Source: Nepenthes gracilis (lineage: Eukaryota > Streptophyta > Magnoliopsida > Caryophyllales > Nepenthaceae). Taken from it: DNA of 64,000 bases. Made by a program: the position numbers and the translations under genes. Positions 50,029 through 62,313 of this stretch are shown here, one piece after another. Numbering within the stretch: the stretch's first letter is position 1; each line of letters begins with the position of its first letter. The stretch covers positions 1,894,001 to 1,958,000 of the forward strand of contig BSYO01000025.1 of the NCBI GenBank assembly GCA_033239525.1, given 5' to 3'. A model generated the notes under the pieces. It saw nothing but the letters and a program-made list of their open reading frames with translations, was not told the origin of the DNA and ran no database searches.

Positions 50029-51086
50029 TGATGGGTATACCAACAGTGGGTTGGCCCCAAAAAGTCAACAAAGGCCCAAGAATAACGGTCAACACCTTAA
50101 CAACCCAGAAGAAAAACAGGCCCAAAAGCTAAAAGGCCCGGGACGGTCAATGTTGGCGTTGACCGTCGGGGGGCTAACGCGTACGCAGACGGTCAACTCC
50201 AACGTTGACCGTCCACGTGCTGCACTTTGGGCCCAAAGGAGGCTTTTCTACAGTAATTGGCCTAGTCCATTCGAGCCCAATAATCCATTAGGAGGCTAGC
50301 AACGGCTCCACAGGCATCTTTCACGATCTCAGCTGGTACCAAAAAGGATATTGACAATATTGGCGCCTTTCACATAAGGAAGGCGCCAGATTTTCCCAAA
50401 TCCTTGCCAACCTGGGCTCTCCAACGGCAACATGCACAGAAGGAAAGCGTCCGGTTTGGAAAGCTGTTGGCCGCCTCAGAAGGAAACTATCCTTCACAGT
50501 TTGGCAACTGGCGCCTGCTCCAAAAGGCAACCCAGCCGAGAATTATACAGCAGATCTCTCCTTCCAAAGCAGGGAGATCGCCCTCTCAATCATAAATTAA
50601 CCCTTGAATCACCATTCAGGGCACGCTCTCAATTACGCTTTCAATCACGCACACTTCCGATTACTCTCTCAATTGCATACGCTTTCTGTAACGCGAGTGC
50701 TCTCAGTAAACTGCTTTCTCTTCTACTGAAACTCTCGGAACTGCCAACGCAAACACATTCACCAGCAACCCTAAGGCAAACAAGCGCACCTTTCACAGCC
50801 GCTTATTGCCTCCCACCTTCCAGATTCAAGAAGGCTTTCTCGTCCCTCTTACATCGGAAAAAAATACTCTCTTTGTCTCTCTCTTTCTCTCAATTTCAGT
50901 TTCATTCTTTCGAAGACTGTTTGACTGACTTAAGCGCGGAGTATTTTTGGTGGGATAATTTTTCGTCGACACACTGACCTCCTGTTCTGTTTAGTGGTGT
51001 GCAGGATCCAACTCAGGGAGTGAAGCCGGAACCACGCCAAGAGGATCACTCGAACTGGTTTCAAGTTTGGATCCAAAGACGCATCA
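50029..51086 (+). repeat. 3' LTR of the Tat element
   Basis: Nearly the same length as the 5' LTR (1058 vs 1059 bp) and visibly very similar throughout. It ends GACGCATCA, then AAATT, the partner of GAATT before the 5' LTR. Confidence 0.9.
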
Positions 51087-51419
51087 AAATTTATTTCAGT
51101 AGGATTATATTACTTTGATTTTTGTATTAGATAGACATAACTTCTTACATAAGGTTCGACATCACGACTGGATTGATATCAGAGCCACATAAGACGTGAC
51201 ATATATTGAATCTTGTGTACGGTCTATATTATTTTATTAGGGTTAGTTGAGGTATCGATATAAAATTCGTATTCAAATGTTAATTACATAGTAATTTGAT
51301 TAATTAATAATAATTGATTAATTATTAATGACGTGTTTGGGACATGACAATTTCACATATACATTATGCGTTTTGGAATTCTGATGTTTTTATACTATTT
51401 GTTTGATTTGGATATTCAT

Positions 51420-54400
51420 TGTAACGCCTAATTTCTAATTAATTGATTTTGATATTATCGATTATTTGGGTCAATTTAAAAATAATTGTATAATAAAAAT
51501 TTAAGAAAAATCGGATATTGGCATCTGGCCTAGTGCCTAATGTGTATCTAACCCGCGTTCATATGCTTTTTTGGTAGAATATGCAGGTTTGAGTAGTGCC
51601 TTTAGAACGCTCGTGCGTGTTTTGAACAAATCATATGCTGCCTGAGGCATGCCTCTTCAGCACTCTTGTACAATTTTGGCAAATTACTCACACTTAAGTC
51701 ACGTCCAATGTGGCGCTTATGTATGTATGAGGGTTTCAGTGATACCCAATGAGAGCCTGATGGGTGCTTGTATGCTGATTTATTTATATATACATCATTG
51801 ACACTGTTTTCAAGCACTTATCATGAGAAAAGTAGAATTTTTTTTATCCCTAAATGAGAATGAAACAAGATTCTTTCTTCAATTCATTTCAAAAAATTTC
51901 AATTAGTACTCATAAAAATTAGTATAATTCTTTTCAACGAGATAGTCATTTTTCAACTCTCTCAAAATGAAATTTATTCCAAACATATATGCCATGGTTT
52001 CTTATTTCAACAGGGTACAAATATATAAATTTAATATTTTTAGATATGTTTTTAGATTTATTGCCGATAATTCATCATTATACCTTGAGAAGTAGAAAAA
52101 ATTATAATTCTCATTTTACCTAAAATTTTAGGAATTCATTGATAATTATAATAGATTCATAGACCAAGTCAACAGATTTAAATATTAAAGTAAGTATTTC
52201 TAAACCTAATCTTTAATTTATTTTAGTTTCTCTTTACCCTTGGTCATGTCTGGTGGTTTATCATGTGTGCATATCTCTCCTACTTTGAATATATATATAG
52301 TTTTACCGGTTGTTTTAAAATTTTGTTTTAGTTTTACCAAATATTTAAGCTTTTTGTTCAATTTGTACTAAATAAATAAATATTTAAAATATTATGTTTA
52401 TATACCAAATATTTGTAAAATAACAGTTATGAAAAATGTGCATTGAGCCTTGCTTGTGATCACCATGTATATACTTTGAGTTAGACTTTATTTTATTATT
52501 TATTTAATATTTATACTTTCTTAGAGGGTAAGAAAATTTATATTTATATATTTTTAGAGTGAAAGTTTTATATTTTTTTGACAAAAAAAAAGTATTAAAT
52601 ATTTGTTATATAGTCTCCTAATTTGATATTTTATTAAAAATTAGTATAAAAAATTGAGTAAGACAGCATATTTAAATATTTTAATGTATTTAGTCAAATT
52701 TAAAAATTACACCTATCATTCACAAATGGTAAAATAAAGTGATATTTGACCCTATATATAGGAAGTGATATGTAAACTGTCCACTTACGTGTATAAATGG
52801 TAGTAATTTGGCATAAATTACCAAAATTATAAGTAACACTTCTTCAAAATTAGTTTCTTAGTCATTAGATTTCAAATTTTAGTATGTTTTAAATTTTTGA
52901 GATTATACTTACATCTGATTTAATTTTCAAAATGTTTAACTCTTGAAATTTATAAGTTTTGATCATTATTCAGATTTATTTAAATTTGGATTGGACTTTA
53001 GACTTCGAGCCTTTGGATTTATGATATCTGACTTTTGGATGATTTCGTACATTTGGATTATTTTGTATTTGTATTCGAATTATGAATTTTGCGTATGTAA
53101 TCACATTTGAATATTTGGTATTTAGATATTCGATATTTGAAATGTTTGACATGTATTGGATTTTGAACCTATTTTATAGTTTTTGCTCCTTTATTCTTAT
53201 TAGGGACCTACAGGTTTCTATATATATATATATAACTTATGATTTTACTATTTCTAACTTTTTCAAATTAGAGAGTTATTAATTACTTGCAGTGAACTTG
53301 GACAAATATATTCGAAAAATTTTATTTATGTTGTATTGTATTTAGAATCATATTTAGATCTGTATTTATATTTTGATTATTTATAGAGAAAAAGTATATG
53401 TTGCTACTATGTATTAAATTATGATGGAGACTCGTTTTGGATTGCCTTAGTCACGGGATTGGTGGTATTGCATGGCTTATATAGAATTGATGTTATGATT
53501 TTACGATGTTGGATTGTTATTTTTCTTACATTTTGTAGCAGATTATGATCAGTATTTTTGAGTCCATACAAATAGTATCACGTCCCAAATTTCAAACCTT
53601 TCATTGACAATTAATTTATTACTATTAATTAATCAAATTATCATCTAATTAATATTTGGATGTAAACTTTATATCGATACTACGACCAACCATAATAAAA
53701 TAATATAGACCATACACAGGATTCAATATATGTCACGTTTTATGTGGCTCTGACACTGACCTAATATGAACGTCGAATCATACATAAGGAATTATACATA
53801 TCTAATACAAAATCATAGTACATAATATCGCTAAAATCAAAACTTCATTGCGGCCAAACTATTGATCAACCAACATCCATGACTCTACAATTCAATCATA
53901 ATGTAAATTACATTCACATGGTACCAAATAGACCCACATACATTTCATGACTTATAACTACTATCTAATTAACATACATACATTAATTACTATCCGAAAT
54001 ACAACATTAAGCGTTAAATACCGTCCAAAACCACTTTATAACATTTTAAATATTCTAAAACTGTTGGAAAACCAAATGTAATATTAAATATTTCATAATC
54101 TCAAATTCTAAAATCTTTCGAAGGGTTCATCATTCAATCCTGATTGTCCTGCATATACACGTACTTCTCATTTGAAGGGGCTAGTAAAATAGAAGTAAGA
54201 ATGAGTCAAAAATTTAGTAAGGTATATAATTTAATAAATTATCATATATAATTTGTATTTAAAATATATTGGAACCTATCGAAAGGATAATGAATTATAA
54301 TCTGATACAATTACAAGAATTTTTCATTATATTTATGTAGAAAATTCATATTGATCCTTTTTAGAATTCTTTATCATGTTTTTATTCATTTCTTATAATC

Positions 54401-55909
54401 AAAGTATACGAAATTCTGATTTTCTTAGAAACCAATTGCCGATAAGTCTTACCGATTAAAAAATAGACAATCGAAATTTAAGTTATATTCGTTTATATAC
54501 AATCAAAAGTCGTACACTACTATTCAATACTCGTATATGAGCCGTCATGCATATATTTTGTAGACGGGGTCAAATGTCGCTTCTCACCTGCGGATGATAG
54601 ATTCAAAACTTAATTTATCACAATAATATATTAAGGCATATTATAATATATTACTTATTAAAGTATAATCATGGTCTAATATATATTCTCATAAAAACTA
54701 TACACTTTTCTTCTTTCATAATTTTCTCAATTTTGGATAAAATAATTATAATTCTTAACTTATAGTAGAGTTTTTTTTTTTTTAAATTCTGTCTATTCAT
54801 ACTTTAATTTTTTGTAAAAATTTAGCCATGATAAATTTTAAAGTATGGAATACTAAATTAATAACTAAGTGTAGGAAAAATTCAAAAAATACAAGAAATT
54901 TAGTAACTAAAAACATATCAACAAATCTCACCTTTTAAGTAAACATAAATTGCCTAATTTACTAAAATTCCAAACATACAAATATATATTTTAAGTTCAG
55001 AATATAGTATAGCAAGATATATAAAATTTATCACATATAAAGTCATTAAATTATAAATTCAATACATGCATATAAAGTAATTACAGAAATTAGCTAAGTG
55101 AGACAATGTTCATGAATTTAAACATAAATTTCATATATTTTTGCAACAAAATAAAAAAAATTTCACATGCATATTGAACCATATCATTATAGCTTCGAAA
55201 TCATATCATACATGAGTACTGAAATAAGAAATACCCATAGAATTGGAAAAAGAACAGTAATAAGAGAATAAAAGTTTGGAATGCACTTGCCTTGACTTGA
55301 TTCGATTCTCATCAAATTCTAACTTAGATTCACTTAATTTGAACTTTTTTGGCTTCATCTATCTTCTTCTCTCTCTTCTTTCAAATTTGTTAAAAAAAAT
55401 GATGAAAATTAGTCAAATTCTCCTATTTATACTGAGTCACAATCGAACGCAGGGTCGGGCGTATATCAGGTGTCATGCCTTAATACTGTGGCGCACGTCC
55501 ACTACTCGAGCGTTCTTCGAGCGCTGACCTCACGGGTTTTGACGCTTAGGCATCCCTTCAGGCACGCTACTCCGGATTCAGCGCTTAGGCGCCAATCAAA
55601 CGTCTTTTTATTTGATATAATCTAATCCAATATTACCTTTTGGCCCAATTTTCTTTATCCTTAGACTTTAATTCTAATCATATTAGTTTAATTAATTAAA
55701 ATTATGATAAAATTAAACTCAAACCTTACAAATAGTTTGGAATGATCCTGTTGCCGTTGTCATAATTGCTATCAACAATTTAATTTTTGTTCAGTCCGAC
55801 CCAATATTAGATTTTAGGATTGGGTTTGATTCCTTTTGATCAAGGGAATAATTTACGGATTTAATTATTCTTATTATTTATTATCTACTTTTGGTTTGAG
55901 GTTGTGACA
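51420..55909 (+). mobile_element. LTR-C copy 2, split by a solo LTR-B
   Basis: Starts TGTAACGCCTAATTTC and ends GAGGTTGTGACA. Flanks TTCAT (51415-51419) and TTCGT (55910-55914) are a slightly diverged target duplication. Without the inserted LTR-B the length is about 2.3 kb. It sits inside LTR-C copy 1, so the same family inserted into itself. A 66-aa frame at 53082 is AT-rich noise. Confidence 0.75.
53576..55730 (-). mobile_element. LTR-B copy 2, intact solo LTR
   Basis: A 2,155-bp LTR reading on the minus strand, starting TGTAAGGTTTGAG (55730) and ending GGGACGTGATA (53576). Exact 5-bp target duplications AATAG lie at 53571-53575 and 55731-55735. A TATA box (TATAAATAGG on the minus strand) lies at 55422-55431. 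It is the key for recognising the split copy at 34271-51349. Confidence 0.9.
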
Positions 55910-56370
55910 TTCGTATATGTAATGAATTGTTTATATGAAATTATGATTTAAAATGTGTTTGACAAAAATTTGATACCTCTAATTTTGCATGTGTTTTACA
56001 ATTGTTTCGTCATTTCATCTGTTTTACTAATTATATTTATATATCATATAAATATACTTGATGAACATTAAACACTTAATTTGTGAAATTTTTTAACAAT
56101 TTCAAATTAGCGAGTTACAGATACTTGTAAAATATGGACGAAAATCTGATAAAAAATTTTTATTTAGTTGTATTTGTATTTTGAGAATCGTTTGGAATTG
56201 AATATGTTGGATTTATTTTACATTTTAAGATGTTCACAATTGTTAATTTGGGACATTGTATTAGATGAATATTTTGTATAGTTTTATTTTATAATATGTT
56301 GGATATTTTATCTGATTCTTTTCCTTACAGATATTTTATATTTAAACAGATGCTTATATTTTTAGGAGGT

Positions 56371-56783
56371 CAAACAGAATTTAGTTCAATTAAATTTATT
56401 TATCTACTCCTAAGTCTATGAGTTATCATATTATTTGTAGGCCGGTTTATTATTATATTGTTTATAGGCCAATTTGTTAATCCTACCTAACTTAAATTAT
56501 TTAAATTTAAATTATTTATGAATAATTATTACTTAAATATCTTTATTATTTTGAGTACATAATAAATTATAATTCTTTATATTTTATCACTTAAATTTAG
56601 CCTTTAAGGTGACAAAAAGGCTCCATTGTCAGAGTATAATGAAAGATTCAAGTCATTAGATGTTGTGTTAATTAAATCTATTTCTGAGTTTTATTTATTT
56701 TTTTTTTTCAAAAAGGGTATGCATAATTATTTTATGAAAAATATTTGGCTCAAAAAGAAATCAGAAAAAATGTGAAAAGGAAG
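56371..56783. other. AT-rich spacer
   Basis: AT-rich sequence without frame or motif, possibly the unrecognised remainder of the outer LTR-C. Confidence 0.4.
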
Positions 56784-58020
56784 TGATGCGTACCTGGATC
56801 CGACTTCGAACGAATTCGGATTCTTGGATGAGCTGATCCGGCTTCGTTCACCGAGTGCGAACCCTGCACACCACTAAAGCAAACAAGAGGTCAGCGTTCA
56901 CGGCGGGAATTAATCCCACCGAAAACACTCCGACGCCTCGAGTTAGTAAAATGACCTTGATGGAAGGAACTGAAAGATAGAAAGAGCTATGAGAGAAGGG
57001 AGAAGAGTGTTTAGTTCCAGATGTCAGTAAGGAGCAGGTCCTTCCTCGTATCTGGATGGTGGGAAGGCAGAGAACGCGTGTATCGACCCGTTCGTTGCCT
57101 TGAAGTTCGATCGTGCTTGAGAACTCGGCTACTGGGGATCAGAGCTCGTGCAGTTCTGGGAGTTCACTCAAAGGGAAGCAGATCAATGCGATTTGTCTTT
57201 TTAGTTCTTGAAAGAGAAGTGAAGAGTGTAAGATGCTTGGAAAGATCTCCGAAAGCTCTCTTTTCTCAGTGGGGCGTGAGGGTTCTTATACGCCTCACCA
57301 TGTTGGATTCTTGGGCACCAAGGTGGTCGTTGCTTGGGCCATTTGCGCTACAGTCAGCTGTCGTGGACAGCGGGTCACGCCAGGCCGCCCGATTCGTGAT
57401 CGGACGTTGGCCGGGTGTCGTTTGTCGAGCGACTCCTCCTCTGCGGGGAGTGGTTGGCCACCTGCGAGACGGAGCGAGTGGCGTTGGTGTTGTGCCGGCC
57501 ATGCCCGGTGGCTAGCCTTTCCGCCTCTTTTGCGTGTGCGGGCGGCCGCATTAAATGCGTTGCGGGTTTCCGTCGCCCTCCTCCATCGTGGGTCTATGCC
57601 CTAGAACTCTTGGGCCGGGAAGGAGCGTAAAGCGTCCAGTTGGTGGCCTTCATTTGGACTATGGGCCTGAAGCGAGCTGGCCCATTTTACGTAGAAGGGC
57701 CTATTTTAGGGCCCAAGACGTAGAGCGGACGGTCAACGTACGAGTTGGCCGTCGGGTGTCGGCCGCCCTCGTGGAGAGCGGCGGGCGACTATCCGATGGG
57801 CCGTGGGCCATAATGGAACAGTCAATCATTTGTTGCAAAGCTCTCTGAAGGCCCAACTAACCTGGCCAACGCCGAGAGTTGACGTTTTTTTAGCCGAGTT
57901 GGCCCGAAGTGTCAACGCCAACGTTGGCCGTCCTGGCGCTTTCGATTCGCAGGCCTATCTCCTTAGTGGACCGTCGAAACGTTGGTAACGGCCCACAGGC
58001 TTTTCGTTGACCTCTCATCA
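56784..58020 (-). mobile_element. Solo LTR, Tat-type gypsy
   Basis: Starts TGATGCGTACCTGGATCCGA and ends GACCTCTCATCA on the plus strand. In reverse it parallels the 3' edge of the Tat LTR (GAA.TTCGGATCCAG...GCATCA) and carries the ACTCCGACGCCTCGAGTTAG block. Flanks GGAAG and CGCAG match only in part, so borders are tentative. It is GC-rich, with several long frames that are not genes. Its coding-like look comes from composition only. Confidence 0.7.
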
Positions 58021-59258
58021 CGCAGTCCATTTTTGTGTACTCCATTGAAGTAAATTTGAAAAAATAAAATGATATTTGTACCATTTTATGACTATAATTT
58101 TTTTTCAAAAAATTATTACTATTTCAAAAAATTTGAAAAAACAAAACACTTTCCTTTGAAATTAAACAAACTTTTAATTATTAAAAAGATTAATAGTCCA
58201 ATTTTCTTCCCAATAATCCACCCAATCAAGGCTTTCTCTGAATTACCTCTAGGATTGATCCATCTATATTCAATTGTATATCTAAATTTAATTACCAGAT
58301 AACACATATTTAATAATTAATTAAAATATATTAAAAATAAAATTGCATATAATTTTATCATATTTTATCTAAAATTATTTTATTAATTAATCTAATTATT
58401 AATAAAAAATAACATTCTCACAATTTAGGGATCAATATATAGATAAACACTATATTTCATAAGGATGTCCATAGTATTAAAAAAAAAAAAAATTATCTTC
58501 TCAACTTCTAAAGAGCCTAAAAACATCTTTCAAACGGCATTTGGAGTCGCTCTATAGTTTTATTCGGCGGCCCAAACTTACTTTATGTCGGAATAATTTG
58601 TTCAAAAGTCTAAATATAAAAACTTATGTAAAAATAAATAAATATATAGTGCTAGGATGACACCCTTGAAGTATCATCGAATGGTATGACATCTCATTTA
58701 TCTATTTATACTAACAAATTTACACAAAAATAGAGACCACCCAAGAATAACCCCAAAACATTGGCAAAGCCATGCTTAGAGATCTAAAGCAATTCACCTA
58801 TTTATTATAGGGTGCAAATGCAAATGAAGTCAGTTTGTAGGAGGGTTTCATATCAAGCAGTGCAAAATTTCTCATAAAGCTCAAGAGATGAGACAAATTC
58901 TTATCAGGAAATCACCTTATCGTAACTGAAACCAAAAGCATATATTTAGACATAATCACCATTGATACTGTCCGAAGAACAAACTACTTTGTGAGACAGA
59001 TATCCATGGAAATGAAAGACAATGCACAAAGGGCATGCAAGAGAACCACATAAAAATAGCATCATTTTATCGCGGAAAACGGCAAATTGATTCACAAAAC
59101 TACTGCAGCTGGCTCCTAAGTGTAGGAAGTATGAGAAGTTTTGCAACGTCTACCAAAGCCCTTACTAAACCTAGATGAAGAATTCTAGCCTGGAATGGAT
59201 AATTTTCTGCAACACCACCACCAAACACACATACCATATGTTGGACGGCCGAGCCATC
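58021..59258. other. Spacer and 3' UTR of the reticulon gene
   Basis: An AT-rich spacer (58021-58900) is followed by less AT-rich sequence that probably holds the 3' UTR of the minus-strand reticulon gene. No other gene was seen. Confidence 0.5.
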
Positions 59259-61195
59259 TCAAGCCCTCTTCTTGTCTTTCAATGCCCCCCTGGGAATCTT
59301 GCTCAACACCTTTGCATCAAAGGCCGCATATTGCTTCCTGAACTCGGCCATTGCCTTCTTGGCGAATGTATCGACTTGGTCCTCATACTTCTCATACAGC
59401 ACAGGCAGCGTATGGAGCAAAACAAAGCCTATTCAACCCGCCAAAAGAGGAAAATTTTAGCATCAGGAAAAGAAATGGATATTCAGAATTTGAATCTAGA
59501 AAATTTTAAATGAAACGAAAAAAAAAAAAAGTTAGAATGAATATTTTTACATGTTTGGATTGTATGAAAAAACACAATAAAAAAATATGATGAAAAATAT
59601 GCATTAAGATATTTATATTTTGCAGAAAGTGATTTTCCCTTTATTTTCTTTTCATTTTTATTTTTCCTCATTCATCATTTCCTTTAAACTTTCCTACATC
59701 CAAATAAACCCTAACTCAAATATATAGTGTATAGCTCAGTACATATATAGAACAAGGTCAAGAAGTTGCAACAGCTGCCCAGTATAGAAAGAACCCACAA
59801 ACCCGCAATCACCTGATCAAAGGAAACAATGACATTTATGTAAGCTACAACACACAATCAATGTAACAGAAATAGAATTTATGGATGGGAAAACTTCAGT
59901 TATAGATGACGAGAACATACAGAGAGAAACTTCTTAAGATCTCTTCCCAATGCAATATATCGAAGAGCATCAATACCCCGATTGATCTCGTATGTCAAGG
60001 CAGATGCAAATTGTAGAACAGGGCCCTCTGGGATATTTACATCGGGAATGCTAGGTGGAGCCCTGTAAAAGAAACAAACAGATACAAAAAAAGATATATT
60101 AGCAACACATTCAAACAACAAGAAATGATCCCAATAGAATATTATTGACAGCTTACTTGTTCATGAAGCTTGAAGCATTAGACCACAAGAACAATACGGC
60201 AAGTGCAACTATCAAGAGATGACAGAGAAAAGTGAGAAGGTGGTATTCAAACACCTCAAATAGAGCCCATATCCCTGTAACACCGCCGAGAATTCCCGCT
60301 GATATTTTCTTGTTCCTCCACAGGAAAACATCCGCAGCTGCACCAAATTAACCATAATTATAGAATTCATCAAGAAAATACAACAAGTGAACTGGCCCAG
60401 AAGTGAGATTTGGAGCAAGAATGAAAATGAATTGTTCCAGCTCAAAGTAGCTGGAGAAGCCATGAGTAATAATTGAAGTTTTAAGCTTTTCCTAAAGCTT
60501 GAACTCCTATTTTCCTTTTAGACTTTTTGGTGCATTGAGAAAGCGGGAACTTTAACAGGACAAAACAAAGCGAAAGCAATGCAAATAATAGAATGCAAAA
60601 TTTAAATCTAACAGGAAAAACTAAACCAAAACAATACCAGATCCACAACTCAAAACAAGTACGATAGTAATAATACTAGAAACCATAGCTCAATCTCTTT
60701 CTCCTTAAGCAGCACAAACGCAGAACAGACAGAGAAGATCCGAAATTCAAGGCTTATATACTCGACAGCTCCAAACTATAAAATAAAACATAATCGCGTA
60801 TAGCAAAATCACGAAAGTCAAATAAAATAAAACAAGTATCATTCCGGCCATTTCAAAGCAATATCAACTAATGAACAGCATTTGGCACAACACATCACCG
60901 AGATAATTTTTCCAACATTTGTAAAAGCAATCGACACAAACGAGGAGAAAATTGAAAACAAAAGCAGAAACAGAGTAAACGGGATGATAAACGCACGTTT
61001 ACCACCACCAAGAACGCTGTGGACGGGCTTTTCTCTTCCGAACAATCGGTAAATCTTCGATTTTGACGACGCTGCCGATGGCTTGTCTTTGCCAGAACCG
61101 TTGGAGGAAGAATCGTCTCCGTGAATTTTTTCGGCAATCTTCTCCAACATCGATTCCACCTTCGATTCCTCCTTCGATTCCTCGTGCTCCGCCAT
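59259..61195 (-). CDS. Reticulon-like protein B (RTNLB), five exons, 253 aa
   Basis: ER-membrane shaping protein. Exons on the minus strand are 61195-60997, 60337-60157, 60062-59921, 59812-59743 and 59428-59259. The total is 762 nt, borders are GT-AG and phases agree. The N-terminus ([20 protein letters not shown]) is acidic and cytosolic, followed by the signature [20 protein letters not shown] at 47-66. The reticulon domain covers about 67-253: [11 protein letters not shown], a first long hydrophobic hairpin (about 80-122), a loop with [10 protein letters not shown] and EINRG, a second hydrophobic hairpin (about 172-206), and a C-terminal tail with [13 protein letters not shown] and [12 protein letters not shown]. 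The hairpins wedge into the outer leaflet of the ER membrane and bend tubules. Length and motifs match the plant RTNLB1-8 clade. The C-terminus lacks a classical KKxx signal but is Lys/Arg-rich. Intron 4 holds a MITE-like insertion. Confidence 0.95.
59549..59709. mobile_element. MITE-like element in reticulon intron 4
   Basis: The ends CATGTTTGGATTGTATGAAA and TTTCCTACATCCAAATAAACC form an imperfect terminal inverted repeat around a T/A-rich core. It sits between exons 4 and 5, away from the splice sites. It is too short for coding capacity. Confidence 0.5.
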
Positions 61196-62313
61196 CGCCT
61201 GAACCCTCGCAGCAGCTTTTCTTCGGCTCGCTCTCGCTCTCTCTCAGTAACTCAAACAGAACTCCCACTTCCCGTTCCCACGCATCCCCTCAGTCACGTA
61301 AATTGAAGGCCAAGATGTGCAGATTCAATCTCAGCCGTTCATCAGTATCCCCTGCCTTACATGTATTAATAATAAATGTTTTTTGATAAATAAAAGATAA
61401 ATTTATTAGGGATATTATTTATTCAATACTTAATATAATATTTATTTATTTATTTATTAAAATATAAATTTATTAATATAAATAGATATTATATAATATT
61501 ATTTTTACCAAAATTCTATTTTAGCCTATTCTGCCCAATATCTAAAGTTGTATTACATACCCTTCATATATTAAAAAAATATTAATTAATTATTTATAAA
61601 TATTTAAATTATATAATATATTTATCTATAATAATATACATATATAATAATAAATAAATATTTAAATATCATATTAATAAAAATTATTTTTTAAAATAAT
61701 TAAAAATTGTTCTAAAATATTTCATTTTGAGATTTACTAATCCTCCCCTAATTTAATTTTTATATTTTTCTTTTTCCTGCTGTTTCTTTTTAGGAAAAAA
61801 TAAATATAATATCTTAATTTTTTTAATTTTTATTGCTAATATTTATTTTTAAATTTATTTTTTTCCCTTTATTTTTATATTTATTTTTAGGTTGCTTAGG
61901 ACTGAAGGATCAAGGCACGCAGCTGTCGCTTTGCGCTGGTTTATGATAAAATAATTAGATTTTTTTGTCGTTTTTTTAAAAATTATTTATCTTCAATGAT
62001 ATAAATATAACAAAATATATAAAATATGAAAATTGGCGTAATATAAAATATAAAATATAAATATTATCTATCTTTCTAAATACGTATTTTTTGAAAATAA
62101 TATATAAATACAAAGTCTTTGAATTTTTGGTCAATCATCGGTTACCAAAATATTGTGAAAACATGATGAATAAAATTACACAATTAAATATATAAATTAT
62201 ATGATAATATTTAATATAAAAAATTTATTTTAATAGTAAAAAGTTATAAGATAAACTTTTAAAAAAATTAATTATAATAATATTTGATTATAAATATAAT
62301 TTTATTCAAAAAT
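61196..62313. other. Promoter side of the reticulon gene and AT-rich spacer
   Basis: The first 150 bases upstream of the start are CT-rich on the minus-strand leader side (AGAGAGAGCGAGAGCGAG as read on the coding strand). Beyond that the DNA is strongly AT-rich. No gene was seen. Confidence 0.5.

Larger units (their letters stand above)
40143..51086 (+). mobile_element. Ty3/gypsy retrotransposon, Tat lineage, with antisense ORF
   Basis: A 10,944-bp element with two very similar LTRs (40143-41201 and 50029-51086; TGATGGG...GCATCA), a primer site at 41203, a purine tract before 50029, and target flanks GAATT and AAATT. Gene order is gag, protease, RT, RNase H, a second RNase H, integrase, then an antisense ORF between pol and the 3' LTR. 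The second RNase H and the antisense ORF are hallmarks of the Tat lineage (Retand-like). No chromodomain was seen after integrase. Reading frames are interrupted, so it is non-autonomous, yet the LTR similarity suggests it is the youngest large insertion in the nest. Confidence 0.92.
34271..51349 (+). mobile_element. LTR-B copy 1, a 2.2-kb LTR split by two later insertions
   Basis: Pieces 34271-34516, 38424-40142 and 51087-51349 join to about 2.2 kb that aligns from end to end with the solo LTR at 53576-55730 (reversed). It starts TATAACATCCGAG and ends TTTGGGACATGACA, with the target duplication ATTTC at 34266-34270 and again at 51350-51354. A TATA-like CAGTACAAATAG lies near 38562. No gag or pol of its own is seen, so it is a solo LTR. 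Confidence 0.85.
33056..56370 (+). mobile_element. LTR-C copy 1, outermost and oldest layer of the nest (split in three)
   Basis: It begins TGTAATGATTTTTC at 33056 and is homologous to the LTR-C copies at 51420 and 62314. Its visible pieces are 33056-34270, 51350-51419 and 55910 to about 56370. Shared landmarks include AAATTTAAAAATTACACC-type blocks, a GACC...TATAGG block and TCAAATTAG.GAGTTA. The first gap is the LTR-B insertion, the second is LTR-C copy 2. The 3' end is not resolved and seems truncated near 56370. No coding domain was found. Confidence 0.6.

Noticed and set aside
57021..57515. 164-aa and 123-aa frames in GC-rich DNA
   Set aside because: They lie in a solo Tat-type LTR; the length follows from GC richness and no domain is seen.
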